From the NCBI GenBank assembly GCA_964527585.1, contig CAZGPE010000008.1, positions 1 through 64,000 of the forward strand: a stretch of DNA of 64,000 nt. Direction: 5' to 3'. The notes under the pieces are model-generated. The model saw nothing but the letters and a program-made list of their open reading frames with translations. It was not told where the DNA came from and did not search any database. How positions within the stretch are numbered: the stretch's first letter is position 1; each line of letters begins with the position of its first letter. This document shows positions 22,397 to 31,173 of this stretch, piece after piece. A program made the translations under genes and the position numbers. This stretch comes from Fimenecus sp964527585. Its GTDB lineage: Bacteria > Bacillota > Clostridia > Oscillospirales > Acutalibacteraceae.

Positions 22397-24328
22397 TTAG
22401 ATGCTTTCTTTTGTATAGTTAAGTAAACCGCCGTTGACGATAATATCTTTCTGACGCTGCGAGAGGTCATATTTAAGTTCGTATTTTTCGCCTTTTGTTA
22501 TGTTTTCAAGATAAGCGGTTTCATTGTTTTCGATTGCCGACTTGATATTGTTGAGAGCAAGCTCGTCGCCCTGATCAATTCTGTCGTAATCATCCGTATT
22601 GGCAAAGTTAAGCGGAAGAATACCTGCGTTGATAAGGTTAGCACAGTGAATTCTCGCAAAAGACTTTGTAATAACCGCTTTAATTCCGAGATACAGCGGA
22701 ACAAGAGCGGCGTGTTCACGGGATGAACCTTGACCGTAGTTGGCTCCGCCGATAATAAATCCTTTTCCTTCGGCCTTTGCACGCTCTGAGAAAGTTTCAT
22801 CACATACGGCAAAGCAGAACTTTGAAAGATGAGGAATATTTGAACGGTAGGGGAGTATCTTAGCACCGGCAGGCATAATGTGGTCGGTTGTAATATCGTC
22901 TCCGACTTTAAGAATTGCTTTTGCCTGAATTGTTTCCGGCATTTTTTCGGTTGTCGGGAACGGTTTGATATTGGGTCCGTAGAGAACTTCTACACCGTCA
23001 GCTTCTTCGGGAGAAGCGGGCATTTCAACCATATTGTCGTTTATAATAAACGATTCGGGCATAAGAATGTTAAGCGGTGCACCGAGTGTTCTCGGATCGG
23101 TGAGTTTTCCCGTAAGAGCAGAGGCAGCCGCAACTTCGGGGCTGACAAGATATATTCCGGCATCTGCGGTTCCGGAACGGCCGAGGAAGTTTCTGTTAAA
23201 TGTGCGAAGTGAAACACCTGCGGAATTCGGAGACTGACCCATTCCGATACAAGGACCGCAAGCGCTTTCGAGAATTCTCGCACCTGCCGAAATCATATCG
23301 GAAAGTCCGCCGTTGAGAGCAAGCATATTAAGAACCTGTTTTGAGCCGGGAGCGATTGAAAGACTTACGCTCGGACAAACTGTTTTACCTTTAAGAATTG
23401 CCGCAACTTTAAGCATATCCATGAGTGAAGAGTTTGTGCATGAACCGATACATACCTGATCGACTTTGATTTCACCGATTTCTCTGACTTTTTTTACTCT
23501 GTCGGGCATATGAGGCATTGCCGCCATAGGCTCAAGAAGTGAAAGGTCGATTTCTATTGTTTCGTCATAAACGGCATCTTCATCCGCTTTGAGTTCGCAC
23601 CAATCTTCTTCACGGCCTTGCGCCTTAAGGAATGATTTAGTTACTTCGTCAGACGGGAAAACCGAAGTTGTGGCACCGAGTTCGGCACCCATATTGGTGA
23701 TTGTCGCTCTTTCGGGAACTGAGAGAGTTTTTACGCCTTCTCCGGTATATTCGATAATTTTTCCTACGCCGCCTTTTACGGTCATTATTCTTAATACTTC
23801 GAGAATAACATCTTTTGCGGCAACAAACGGCTGCAATTTTCCTGTAAGACGGACATTAACTATTTTCGGCATGGTAATATAGTATGTTCCGCCGCCCATT
23901 GCAACGGCAACATCAAGTCCGCCCGCACCCATTGCAAGCATACCGATACCGCCGCCTGTGGGGGTATGGCTGTCCGAACCGATTAAAGTTTTACCCGGTT
24001 TGCCGAATCTCTCAAGATGTACCTGATGGCAGATTCCGTTGCCGGGGCGTGAAAAACGAATTCCTCTTTTTTTTGCGACAGATTGAATAAATCTGTGGTC
24101 ATCGGCATTTTCAAAGCCGGTTTGTAAAGTGTTGTGATCAATATAAGCAACCGATAATTCCGTTTTAACTCTTTCGATTCCCATAGCTTCGAATTCAAGA
24201 TAAGCCATGGTTCCGGTAGCGTCCTGAGTTAAAGTCTGGTCGATTTTAAGACCGACTTCGCTTCCGACAGTCATATCACCGCTTACAAGGTGAGTTTTAA
24301 TTAACTTTTGTGCAACTGTAAGTCCCAT
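22397..24328 (-). CDS. Aconitate hydratase
   Basis: This 643-residue [4Fe-4S] enzyme isomerises citrate and isocitrate. Cluster Cys are seen in CIGSCTNSS and in ACGPCIGMGQSP; substrate-binding segments include GSDSHTPTGGGIGMLAMGAGG and, in the swivel domain near the C-terminus, GGANYGQGSSREHAALVP. The length fits the compact clostridial form rather than the 900-residue AcnA. It is first in an operon with icd and rex, and no citrate synthase is in the window. The branch probably supplies 2-oxoglutarate for glutamate synthesis. Confidence 0.93.
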   Translation of the reverse strand: MGLTVAQKLIKTHLVSGDMTVGSEVGLKIDQTLTQDATGTMAYLEFEAMGIERVKTELSVAYIDHNTLQTGFENADDHRFIQSVAKKRGIRFSRPGNGICHQVHLERFGKPGKTLIGSDSHTPTGGGIGMLAMGAGGLDVAVAMGGGTYYITMPKIVNVRLTGKLQPFVAAKDVILEVLRIMTVKGGVGKIIEYTGEGVKTLSVPERATITNMGAELGATTSVFPSDEVTKSFLKAQGREEDWCELKADEDAVYDETIEIDLSLLEPMAAMPHMPDRVKKVREIGEIKVDQVCIGSCTNSSLMDMLKVAAILKGKTVCPSVSLSIAPGSKQVLNMLALNGGLSDMISAGARILESACGPCIGMGQSPNSAGVSLRTFNRNFLGRSGTADAGIYLVSPEVAAASALTGKLTDPRTLGAPLNILMPESFIINDNMVEMPASPEEADGVEVLYGPNIKPFPTTEKMPETIQAKAILKVGDDITTDHIMPAGAKILPYRSNIPHLSKFCFAVCDETFSERAKAEGKGFIIGGANYGQGSSREHAALVPLYLGIKAVITKSFARIHCANLINAGILPLNFANTDDYDRIDQGDELALNNIKSAIENNETAYLENITKGEKYELKYDLSQRQKDIIVNGGLLNYTKESI

Positions 24329-24345
24329 AATTTGTTTCTCCTTAT

Positions 24346-24369
24346 AAAAGTTGTCAACTTTTTTAACAA
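24346..24369 (-). promoter_or_regulatory. Inverted-repeat operator at the aconitase promoter (candidate Rex site)
   Basis: Two overlapping palindromes are visible: a perfect 8-1-8 repeat AAAAGTTG-T-CAACTTTT at 24346-24362 and TTGTCAA-N5-TTAACAA at 24351-24369. The second resembles the Rex consensus TTGTTAA-N4-TTAACAA but has a 5-nt spacer and one mismatch. They lie just downstream of the -10 box, where a repressor would block transcription. Confidence 0.5.
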
Positions 24370-24373
24370 AGTT

Positions 24374-24402
24374 ATTTTAATCTATAATATATGTTTTGTC
24401 AA
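24374..24402 (-). promoter_or_regulatory. Promoter of the acn-icd-rex operon
   Basis: On the minus strand a perfect TTGACA (24402-24397), a 17-nt spacer and TAAAAT (24379-24374). Confidence 0.7.
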
Positions 24403-24455
24403 TGATTTGTAAAAGGTTACTTAGAATTTTTCTCATCTGAAAAAACAACTGTTTA

Positions 24456-24484
24456 TTGATAAGTTTTCGGTTTTGTGATACAAT
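24456..24484 (+). promoter_or_regulatory. Promoter of tepA-like/ftsK genes
   Basis: TTGATA (24456-24461), a 17-nt spacer and TACAAT (24479-24484). Confidence 0.6.
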
Positions 24485-24542
24485 ATCCGGAAAAGGAAAT
24501 AAATCTTCGTTAAAAGGTAATAATTCTAACGGGTGATTTGTT

Positions 24543-25286
24543 TTGAAAAACGAAATAAAAGAATTTTATGATTTTGAATCCGGAACGGTTTGCGAAAATC
24601 CCGATTCAAGTGCCGAAAATATGCCCGATGTGTCATCCGAGCAGCAAATTGTTACAAACGGTTCCATAACCGTTTCAAAACTCGGACATTATATTCACTG
24701 TATCACGATAATAGGACAAATTGAGGGGCATTATATCCTGCCTGCGCAGAATAAGACTACGAAATACGAACATGTTATTCCTCAACTTGTTGCCGTTGAA
24801 GAAAGCGACGATATCGAGGGCCTGATTGTAATTTTAAACACGGTAGGCGGAGATATTGAAGCGGGACTTGCTATTGCCGAACTTATAAGCGGAATGAAAA
24901 CTCCCGTTGTATCGCTTGTCCTCGGCGGAGGTCATTCTATCGGAGTTCCTCTTGCCGTATCGGCTCAAAAATCTTTTATTGTTCCGTCGGCAACGATGAC
25001 GGTGCATCCCGTTAGGATGAACGGGTTGGTTCTCGGCGTTCCTCAAACATTATCTTATTTTGATAAAATGCAAGAAAGAATCGTCAGATTTGTTACCGAT
25101 AATTCCAATATATCTTCGGAAAGATTTCGTGAACTGATGATGGATACGGGAGAACTTGTACTTGATGTCGGAACCGTACTTGACGGAGAAACAGCGGTAA
25201 AAGAAGGACTGATTGATGAACTCGGAGGTCTTTCGGATGCGCTTGATTATTTATACGGATTGATCTTAAAAGAAAATAACACTTAA
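24543..25286 (+). CDS. ClpP-family serine protease (TepA/YmfB-like)
   Basis: This 247-residue ClpP-fold protease is of the TepA type. The oxyanion/Gly motif NTVGGDIEAG lies near 99-108, the nucleophile Ser132 in GGGHSIGVP and the His155 in TVHPVRMNG. The N-terminal 40 residues are acidic and variable. The start is TTG at 24543 with GGGTGA 7 nt upstream; no ATG lies near enough to be an alternative. It directly precedes ftsK/spoIIIE, as ymfB does in Bacillus. TepA-like proteins have been linked to signal peptide degradation and to sporulation; substrates here are unknown. Confidence 0.85.
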   Translation: MKNEIKEFYDFESGTVCENPDSSAENMPDVSSEQQIVTNGSITVSKLGHYIHCITIIGQIEGHYILPAQNKTTKYEHVIPQLVAVEESDDIEGLIVILNTVGGDIEAGLAIAELISGMKTPVVSLVLGGGHSIGVPLAVSAQKSFIVPSATMTVHPVRMNGLVLGVPQTLSYFDKMQERIVRFVTDNSNISSERFRELMMDTGELVLDVGTVLDGETAVKEGLIDELGGLSDALDYLYGLILKENNT

Positions 25287-25304
25287 ATATTCGGAGGATG
25301 AAAA

Positions 25305-27845
25305 ATGGCAACCGCAAAAAACGGTAAAAAAACAAAAAAGACCGCACAAAAACCCCGTGCGCAAAAACAAAACGGAAAATCGGCAAATCAAACTCAGGAT
25401 GCTGCCGCAAAAAAACAACTGTATGCAATAATTCTTTTTTGCGTTTCACTTCTTTGGCTTTGTCTTGTTTTCATAAAAGGGGAAAGCCTTTGGGGACTTT
25501 GCAGAAATTTAATGTTCGGACTTTTCGGGTTTACCTCGTTTGTATGGCCGATAATTCTCATTTACATTGCCGTTATGTCAACCCTTAATAAAATAGACTC
25601 CAAAGTCGGATACAAGGTTGCGGAAGCAGCATTGCTTACCGTTTTGATAAGCAGTGCGATACATATTTTTACATTCAAAGGCGATGCGGTTGATTACTTC
25701 AGCGATATAGCGGATGCTTACAATGTTTTCAAAATTGACGGCAGCGTGTTCGGAAGCGGTGCTGTCGGTGCATTGCTCGGCGGTGCGATTTTGCTTATTA
25801 CCGGTAGTTCGAAAATTCCGTCGGCTGCGATTATACTTGTTTTGATTTTCCTTTCTGTAATGCTTATAACGGGAACCACATTGATTAAATTGATAAATGC
25901 AATTGTAAATCCCGCAAAGAAATTCGGAAAAATGACCGAGGAGAAAGTTCATGAGAGATTTTCTTCTTACGGTGAGGAAGATGATGAAGACTCGGAAGAA
26001 GACGGTGATGATGCCGATATAATTCCCTATGAGGAAGCAAAGAAAAAGCGCAAAATGAAAAAACAAATAGATTTTGTGCTTCCCGAAGAAGAACAGGAAA
26101 TTCCCAAAGCGGAACAACCGCTTAATTCCAAACCTGTTCAGCTTGATGATATAATCAAGAATCTCAGCTCCGGGTCGGAACCCAAAAACGAAGTATCCGA
26201 AAGCGAAAAAAATGTTTCGGAAAAAGAAAAAACAGAAGAAATTAAAGAAATGGCAAAAATTCCGGATGAAAACATAACCGAAAATACGGACGGTTATCAG
26301 TTGCCTACGCTTGACTGCCTTGCAAAATCAAAAGGCGGCAGCGACTCGGATTATGCCGAAGAACTCAATATGAATGCAACAAAACTTGTTGATACGCTTA
26401 AAAGTTTCGGCGTTGAAACAAGTATTGTCGATATAAACAGAGGTCCTTCTGTAACAAGGTATGAAATACAGCCTGCTGCCGGAGTTAAAATCAGCCGAAT
26501 TACAAGTTTGTCTGATGATATCGCTCTTAATTTGGCGGCGTCGGGAGTAAGAATCGAAGCGCCGATTCCCAATAAGGCGGCAGTAGGAATCGAAGTTCCG
26601 AACAAAACAAGAACAACCGTGTCGCTTCGTGAACTTGTTGATACGGATCTTTATAAAAAAGCGGTTGCCAAATCAAAACTGAGCGTAGCACTCGGCAAGG
26701 ATATTGCCGGAAACTGTAAATATGCCGACCTTGCAAAAATGCCTCACTTACTTGTTGCCGGTACTACCGGTTCGGGTAAATCGGTTTGTATGAATTCAAT
26801 GATAGTTTCAATTCTTTACAATGCAAAACCCGATGAAGTTAAACTTCTTATGATAGACCCCAAACAAGTTGAATTTACCGTATATAACGGAATACCGCAT
26901 CTTATTGTACCTGTGGTTTCCGATCCGAGAAAAGCGGCAGGAGCGCTTGCGTGGGCTGTTACGGAAATGCTTCAGAGATATAAGATGTTCTCGGAAAATA
27001 ATGTTCGTGATATTGAAGGATATAACAGTATATGTGCAAGCATCGGAAGAGATAAACTGCCGCAAATCGTTATTTTTATCGACGAACTTTCCGATCTTAT
27101 GATGGCTTCACCTCATGAAGTCGAAGATTCGATATGCCGTCTTGCTCAGATGGCGAGAGCGGCGGGTATGCATCTTGTTATCGCAACACAAAGACCGTCG
27201 GTAGATGTAATTACCGGTCTTATCAAAGCAAACATACCTTCGAGACTTTCACTTAAAACCTCTTCTCAAATAGATTCGAGAACGATTATAGATTCCGCAG
27301 GTGCGGAAAAATTACTCGGCAACGGCGATATGCTGTTCTATCCTGTCGGAATAGCCAAACCGTTGAGAATTCAAGGATGCTTCCTGTCCGATAAGGAAGT
27401 TGAAAATGTTGTTGATTTTATTAAATCACAGCAACAGTCGTCTTACAGTGATGATGTAATGCAGGAAATCGAGCGCCAGGCTGCTCTTGACAGGAAAAAG
27501 AACGGCGGAACGGCAGGGGCTGCTTCAGACGGAGATTCCGATGCCGACGAAATGCTTCCGAAGGCAATTGAGATAGTTGTTGAAAACCAAATGGCTTCGA
27601 CAACACTTCTTCAAAAGAAGCTGAAACTCGGATATGCGAGAGCTTCGAGAATAATTGATGATCTTGAAGAAAGAGGAATAATAGGTCCGTTTGAGGGAAG
27701 TAAGCCGAGAAAGGTTCTTATTTCAAAACAGCAATGGTATGAAATGAATGCACTCGCTCAAGGCGGTGCCCCCAACACCGATGCAACGGATATACTTTCG
27801 GTTGAGGATGAAATTTCGCCGCTTGAGACCGACGGAGATATTTAA
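25305..27845 (+). CDS. ftsK: DNA translocase FtsK/SpoIIIE
   Basis: This 846-residue septal DNA pump has four hydrophobic segments within residues 40-200, an acidic and Lys-rich linker (about 215-345), and a motor domain with Walker A GTTGSGKSV at about 486-494 and Walker B VIFIDELSDL. It ends with a winged-helix gamma domain (about 745-805, LPKAIEIVVENQMASTTLLQ onward) that reads polarity sequences. In spore formers this protein pumps the chromosome into the forespore. GGAGGATGAAAA precedes the ATG at 25305. The upstream gene is tepA-like. Confidence 0.95.
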   Translation: MATAKNGKKTKKTAQKPRAQKQNGKSANQTQDAAAKKQLYAIILFCVSLLWLCLVFIKGESLWGLCRNLMFGLFGFTSFVWPIILIYIAVMSTLNKIDSKVGYKVAEAALLTVLISSAIHIFTFKGDAVDYFSDIADAYNVFKIDGSVFGSGAVGALLGGAILLITGSSKIPSAAIILVLIFLSVMLITGTTLIKLINAIVNPAKKFGKMTEEKVHERFSSYGEEDDEDSEEDGDDADIIPYEEAKKKRKMKKQIDFVLPEEEQEIPKAEQPLNSKPVQLDDIIKNLSSGSEPKNEVSESEKNVSEKEKTEEIKEMAKIPDENITENTDGYQLPTLDCLAKSKGGSDSDYAEELNMNATKLVDTLKSFGVETSIVDINRGPSVTRYEIQPAAGVKISRITSLSDDIALNLAASGVRIEAPIPNKAAVGIEVPNKTRTTVSLRELVDTDLYKKAVAKSKLSVALGKDIAGNCKYADLAKMPHLLVAGTTGSGKSVCMNSMIVSILYNAKPDEVKLLMIDPKQVEFTVYNGIPHLIVPVVSDPRKAAGALAWAVTEMLQRYKMFSENNVRDIEGYNSICASIGRDKLPQIVIFIDELSDLMMASPHEVEDSICRLAQMARAAGMHLVIATQRPSVDVITGLIKANIPSRLSLKTSSQIDSRTIIDSAGAEKLLGNGDMLFYPVGIAKPLRIQGCFLSDKEVENVVDFIKSQQQSSYSDDVMQEIERQAALDRKKNGGTAGAASDGDSDADEMLPKAIEIVVENQMASTTLLQKKLKLGYARASRIIDDLEERGIIGPFEGSKPRKVLISKQQWYEMNALAQGGAPNTDATDILSVEDEISPLETDGDI

Positions 27846-27848
27846 GCA

Positions 27849-28781
27849 ATGGCTAAAAGGAAAAGAAGAAATAAAGATTCGAAAAAGAAACTTATCGGCG
27901 TATTTGCTTCATTTGTTGTAATAATCAGTCTTGCGATTACATATCTTCCGGATACACCGAATTGGAGCGATATTTTCAAAGCTGCCGGATTGAACTCCGG
28001 AGTTGTGCAAAAAGACGGTAATTTTTATGCACACTATATTGATGTCGGACAGGCAGATTGCGAATTGCTTGTATGCGGTGATGATGTTGTAATGATTGAT
28101 ACCGGAGATGTCGACAGTTATCAAACCGTAAAATCTTACCTTGAGTTTCAAGATATTGAAGTTATTGATTATTTGATTTTAACTCATGCTCACTCCGACC
28201 ATATCGGCAGTGCAGATGATATAATAAATAATTTTACGGTCGAAAACATTATAATGCCGAGATATACCGAGGAAAATATGCCTACATCTTCTCTGTATTC
28301 CAATCTTCTTGATGCTATCGAAAATTCACAGGCGAATGTTTATGCCGCAAAAGCGGGCGACGAATACAGGCTTGACACTTTTTATTTCGATATTTTGGCT
28401 CCGAATAAGGATTATAAAGATATTAACAACACTTCAGTTGTAGTAAAGGCGACATTTATCAGCAACACATTTATTTTTCAGGCGGATGCAGAAGAAGATT
28501 CGGAAGAGGATATTATATCTGCGGGATATGATATAAGTGCGGATGTGATAAAACTCGGACATCACGGAAGCAGAACATCAAGCAGTCTTGATTACATTAA
28601 AGCGGTTAATCCTCAGATTGCCGTTATTTCTTGCGGAGCCAATAACAGTTATAAACATCCTCATCCTGAAACAATCGCAAAACTCGAAAGTATCGGAACG
28701 CTATATTACCGTACCGATGTTTGCGGAAATATTGTTGTCGAATCGGACGGAACACATTTTTCAGTTATAACCGAGAGGTGA
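27849..28781 (+). CDS. ComEC-like metallo-beta-lactamase-fold hydrolase
   Basis: This 310-residue protein has an N-terminal membrane anchor (about residues 14-30) with a very basic start, then a metallo-beta-lactamase domain. It shows the ComEC-type YIDVGQADCELL, the zinc motif THAHSDHIGS (about 112-121), FQADAEEDSEED and GHHGSRTSSS. It corresponds to the soluble C-terminal domain of ComEC but lacks the channel domain, so it may be a secreted or membrane-tethered nuclease-like hydrolase. A DUF3006 gene follows, the usual neighbour. It starts 3 nt after the ftsK stop. Confidence 0.85.
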   Translation: MAKRKRRNKDSKKKLIGVFASFVVIISLAITYLPDTPNWSDIFKAAGLNSGVVQKDGNFYAHYIDVGQADCELLVCGDDVVMIDTGDVDSYQTVKSYLEFQDIEVIDYLILTHAHSDHIGSADDIINNFTVENIIMPRYTEENMPTSSLYSNLLDAIENSQANVYAAKAGDEYRLDTFYFDILAPNKDYKDINNTSVVVKATFISNTFIFQADAEEDSEEDIISAGYDISADVIKLGHHGSRTSSSLDYIKAVNPQIAVISCGANNSYKHPHPETIAKLESIGTLYYRTDVCGNIVVESDGTHFSVITER

Positions 28782-28786
28782 AAACA

Positions 28787-29005
28787 ATGCAAAGATATTC
28801 TGTTGACAGAATAGAGGGCGGGTTTGCCGTGCTTGAAAAAGATTGTAAAACCTACAGCGTCTCTTTGGATGAATTCGGTTTTCCCGTGAAAGAGGGAATG
28901 ATTCTCATTAAGGATGAGAGCGGAAAATTCACCGCAGATGCGGAAGAAACGGCGAAAATAAGAAAAAAACATCTTGAAAAGCAGAATAGATTATTCGACA
29001 ATTAA
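28787..29005 (+). CDS. DUF3006 family protein
   Basis: This 72-residue protein begins RYSVDRIEGGFAVLE, followed by the acidic core FGFPVKEGMILIKDE, which matches DUF3006. These small proteins are commonly found beside ComEC-like hydrolases; the function is not known. The reading frame extends further upstream, but the ATG at 28787 follows GAGAGGTG and lies just after the hydrolase stop. Confidence 0.85.
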   Translation: MQRYSVDRIEGGFAVLEKDCKTYSVSLDEFGFPVKEGMILIKDESGKFTADAEETAKIRKKHLEKQNRLFDN

Positions 29006-29022
29006 AAAATATAAAAAAACAC

Positions 29023-29051
29023 TTGAAAAAGCGTAAAACAAGTGGTATAAT
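29023..29051 (+). promoter_or_regulatory. Promoter of rpsB-tsf
   Basis: TTGAAA (29023-29028), a 17-nt spacer and TATAAT (29046-29051). Confidence 0.8.
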
Positions 29052-29057
29052 GCTTTA

Positions 29058-29152
29058 GCAATTCGCACACATGGGGATTAGCGTGAAATTGCATTTTATA
29101 TGTCTCACGCTAAGTTGAACTGTGTGGAGGATAAAATAAGGAGGACAAAATA
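29058..29152 (+). promoter_or_regulatory. Structured rpsB leader (putative r-protein autoregulatory element)
   Basis: The leader of about 95 nt can fold with an outer CACAC/GTGTG stem (29066-29070 with 29122-29126) around a 9-bp hairpin TTAGCGTGA/TCACGCTAA (29078-29086 with 29105-29113). A second purine-rich GGAGG site follows directly. The fold is consistent with autogenous control by protein S2 but is read by eye only. Confidence 0.5.
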
Positions 29153-29896
29153 ATGTCAGTAGTATCAATGAAACAACTGCTTGAAGCAGGTGTCCACTTC
29201 GGTCATCAGACAAGAAGATGGAATCCGAAAATGGCTGAGTACATTTTCACAGAAAGAAACGGAATTTATATCATCGACCTTCAGAAAACCGTTAAAAAGT
29301 TGGAAGAAGCTTACATGGTAATCAGAGACATCGCTGCAGAAGGCGATGAAATCCTTTTCGTAGGAACTAAGAAACAGGCTCAGGATTCCGTAAAAGAAGA
29401 AGCAATCCGTTGCGGTATGCCTTATGTTAACGCTCGTTGGCTCGGCGGTATGCTTACAAACTTCAACACAATCAAAAAGAGAATTAAGAGACTTGAAAAC
29501 CTTAAGGTTATGCAGGCTGACGGAACATTTGATATGCTTCCCAAGAAAGAAGCTGCAAAACTTGAACTTGAAATCGAAAAACTCGAAAGATTTTTGGGCG
29601 GTATCACCGAAATGAAAAAGCAGCCCGCTGCTATGTTCATTGTTGACCCCAGAAAAGAAAAAATCGCTGTTGCCGAAGCAAAGAAACTCGGTATTCCGAT
29701 TATTGCTATCGTTGACACAAACTGCGATCCCGATGAAATCGACTATGTAATCCCCGGTAACGATGACGCTATCCGTGCAGTTAAACTTATTGCAGGTGCT
29801 ATGGCTGATGCTGTTATCGAAGGCAGACAGGGTATGCAGGGTGCAGCTGCTCAGGAAGATGTTGCTGAAGAAGCAACAGAAGAAGCTGCTGAATAA
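29153..29896 (+). CDS. rpsB: 30S ribosomal protein S2
   Basis: This 247-residue protein begins MKQLLEAGVHFGHQTRRWNP and contains ADGEILFVGTKKQAQ-type, RWLGGMLTNF and IVDTNCDPDEIDYVIPGNDDA segments, all diagnostic for S2. The C-terminal 20 residues are Glu/Ala-rich. Codon use is strongly biased as expected for a highly expressed gene. tsf follows, the universal order. Confidence 0.98.
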   Translation: MSVVSMKQLLEAGVHFGHQTRRWNPKMAEYIFTERNGIYIIDLQKTVKKLEEAYMVIRDIAAEGDEILFVGTKKQAQDSVKEEAIRCGMPYVNARWLGGMLTNFNTIKKRIKRLENLKVMQADGTFDMLPKKEAAKLELEIEKLERFLGGITEMKKQPAAMFIVDPRKEKIAVAEAKKLGIPIIAIVDTNCDPDEIDYVIPGNDDAIRAVKLIAGAMADAVIEGRQGMQGAAAQEDVAEEATEEAAE

Positions 29897-29908
29897 TTTT
29901 GATTTTTG

Positions 29909-29936
29909 TTGCCCGTGCATTGTTTTGTGCGGGCAA
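29909..29936 (+). promoter_or_regulatory. Hairpin between rpsB and tsf
   Basis: An 11-bp stem with two G-U pairs (29909-29919 with 29926-29936) is followed by an A-rich rather than T-rich stretch. It is more likely an attenuator or mRNA processing and stability element than a full terminator. Confidence 0.5.
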
Positions 29937-29964
29937 TATTAAGTAAAAACGGAGGTATATAATT

Positions 29965-31068
29965 ATGGCATTTACAGCAAAAGACGTCGTTGCTCTTCGT
30001 GAGAAAACCGGCGTAGGTATGATGGATTGTAAAAAAGCTCTTGTTGAAACAGACGGCGATATGGACAAGGCTGTTGAAATTTTGAGAGAAAAAGGACTTG
30101 CTTCTGCCGCTAAAAAAGCAAGCAGAGTTGCCGCTGAAGGTGTTGTTGCATCTTATAATGACGGAAAAGCAGGTGCACTTGTTGAAATTAACTGCGAAAC
30201 AGACTTCGTTGCAAAAGGCGAGCCTTTTGTAAATCTTGCAAACAGCATTGCTAAGACAGTTGTCGAAGCAAATCCCGCTGATGTTGATGCTCTTCTCGCA
30301 ACAAAAGTTTCCGATTCGGACAATACAGTTGAAGAGGCTGTTCAGGAAGTATTCCTTGCTCTTCGTGAAAATATGAAAGTACGCAGATTTGCCCGTATGG
30401 ACGGTCATGTTGTTACTTATATTCACGGAAACGGTACAGTAGGCGTTATGGTTAACTTCGATGTTGACGATGCTGCCGCTGAAAAGACCGAATTCGTTGA
30501 AATGGGTAAAAACATCGCAATGCAGGTTGCTGCTATGAACCCCGAATATATGAGCAAAAACGATATTTCCGATGATGAACTCGCTAAGATGAAAAACATC
30601 ACCGTTGAAAGCGCTTTGAATAAGCCCGAATCTTTGCCCGTTCCGATCCTTAACAGCCTTATCGAAGAAGCTGTTTCGGAAAAGAAATGGAGCGATGATG
30701 ACATTACCGTTTATAACGGTCTTGATAACAAACAGAGAAAGAATTTCATCAACTTTATTTCCAAGGAAGCTTATGCAACACTTGCTGAAATCGCAGTTTC
30801 ACATAAGGCTGATATTTTGGAAAATAAAATTTTCGGCGGACTTGTTCAGGGTCGTATCGCAAAGCAGATTAAAGAAATTTGCTTGCTTGATCAGCCTTTT
30901 GTCCGTTCAGACCTTTTCGACGGTTCTGTTGAAGGTTATGTAAATTCGGTTGCGAAGGCTCTCGGCTGTGAAATTAAAGCAACTTCTTTCGTTCGTCTTG
31001 CAAAGGGCGAAGGCATTGAGAAGAAGCAGGATGATTTTGCCGCTGAAATCGCAAGCATGGTTAAATAA
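29965..31068 (+). CDS. tsf: Elongation factor Ts
   Basis: This 367-residue nucleotide exchange factor for EF-Tu has an N-terminal UBA-like domain (KDVVALREKTGVGMMDCKKAL) followed by the core with ALVEINCETDFVAKGEPF and the late KEICLLDQPFVRSD. Typical bacterial EF-Ts is about 290-310 residues. The extra length is an insertion of roughly 60 residues between the first core repeat and ENKIFGGLVQGRI, rich in charged residues (SEKKWSDDDITVYN). Its RBS is GGAGG before the ATG at 29965. Confidence 0.95.
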   Translation: MAFTAKDVVALREKTGVGMMDCKKALVETDGDMDKAVEILREKGLASAAKKASRVAAEGVVASYNDGKAGALVEINCETDFVAKGEPFVNLANSIAKTVVEANPADVDALLATKVSDSDNTVEEAVQEVFLALRENMKVRRFARMDGHVVTYIHGNGTVGVMVNFDVDDAAAEKTEFVEMGKNIAMQVAAMNPEYMSKNDISDDELAKMKNITVESALNKPESLPVPILNSLIEEAVSEKKWSDDDITVYNGLDNKQRKNFINFISKEAYATLAEIAVSHKADILENKIFGGLVQGRIAKQIKEICLLDQPFVRSDLFDGSVEGYVNSVAKALGCEIKATSFVRLAKGEGIEKKQDDFAAEIASMVK

Positions 31069-31089
31069 TTTATTAACTGAATTTTTTTC

Positions 31090-31121
31090 GGAGACACTTC
31101 TTATGAGAGGTGTCTCCTTTA
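31090..31121 (+). terminator. Terminator after rpsB-tsf
   Basis: A 10-bp stem (31090-31099 with 31108-31117) with an 8-nt loop is followed by a T-rich stretch. Confidence 0.8.
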
Positions 31122-31173
31122 CTTTTACCCGATTGTATGTTAAAATGATTTCTAAGTAAAAGTAGGTGATTTG

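Noticed and set aside
29165..29920. Minus-strand open frame (251 codons) covering rpsB
   Set aside because: It is the antisense shadow of the ribosomal protein S2 gene, with a composition dominated by Ser, Cys and Phe.
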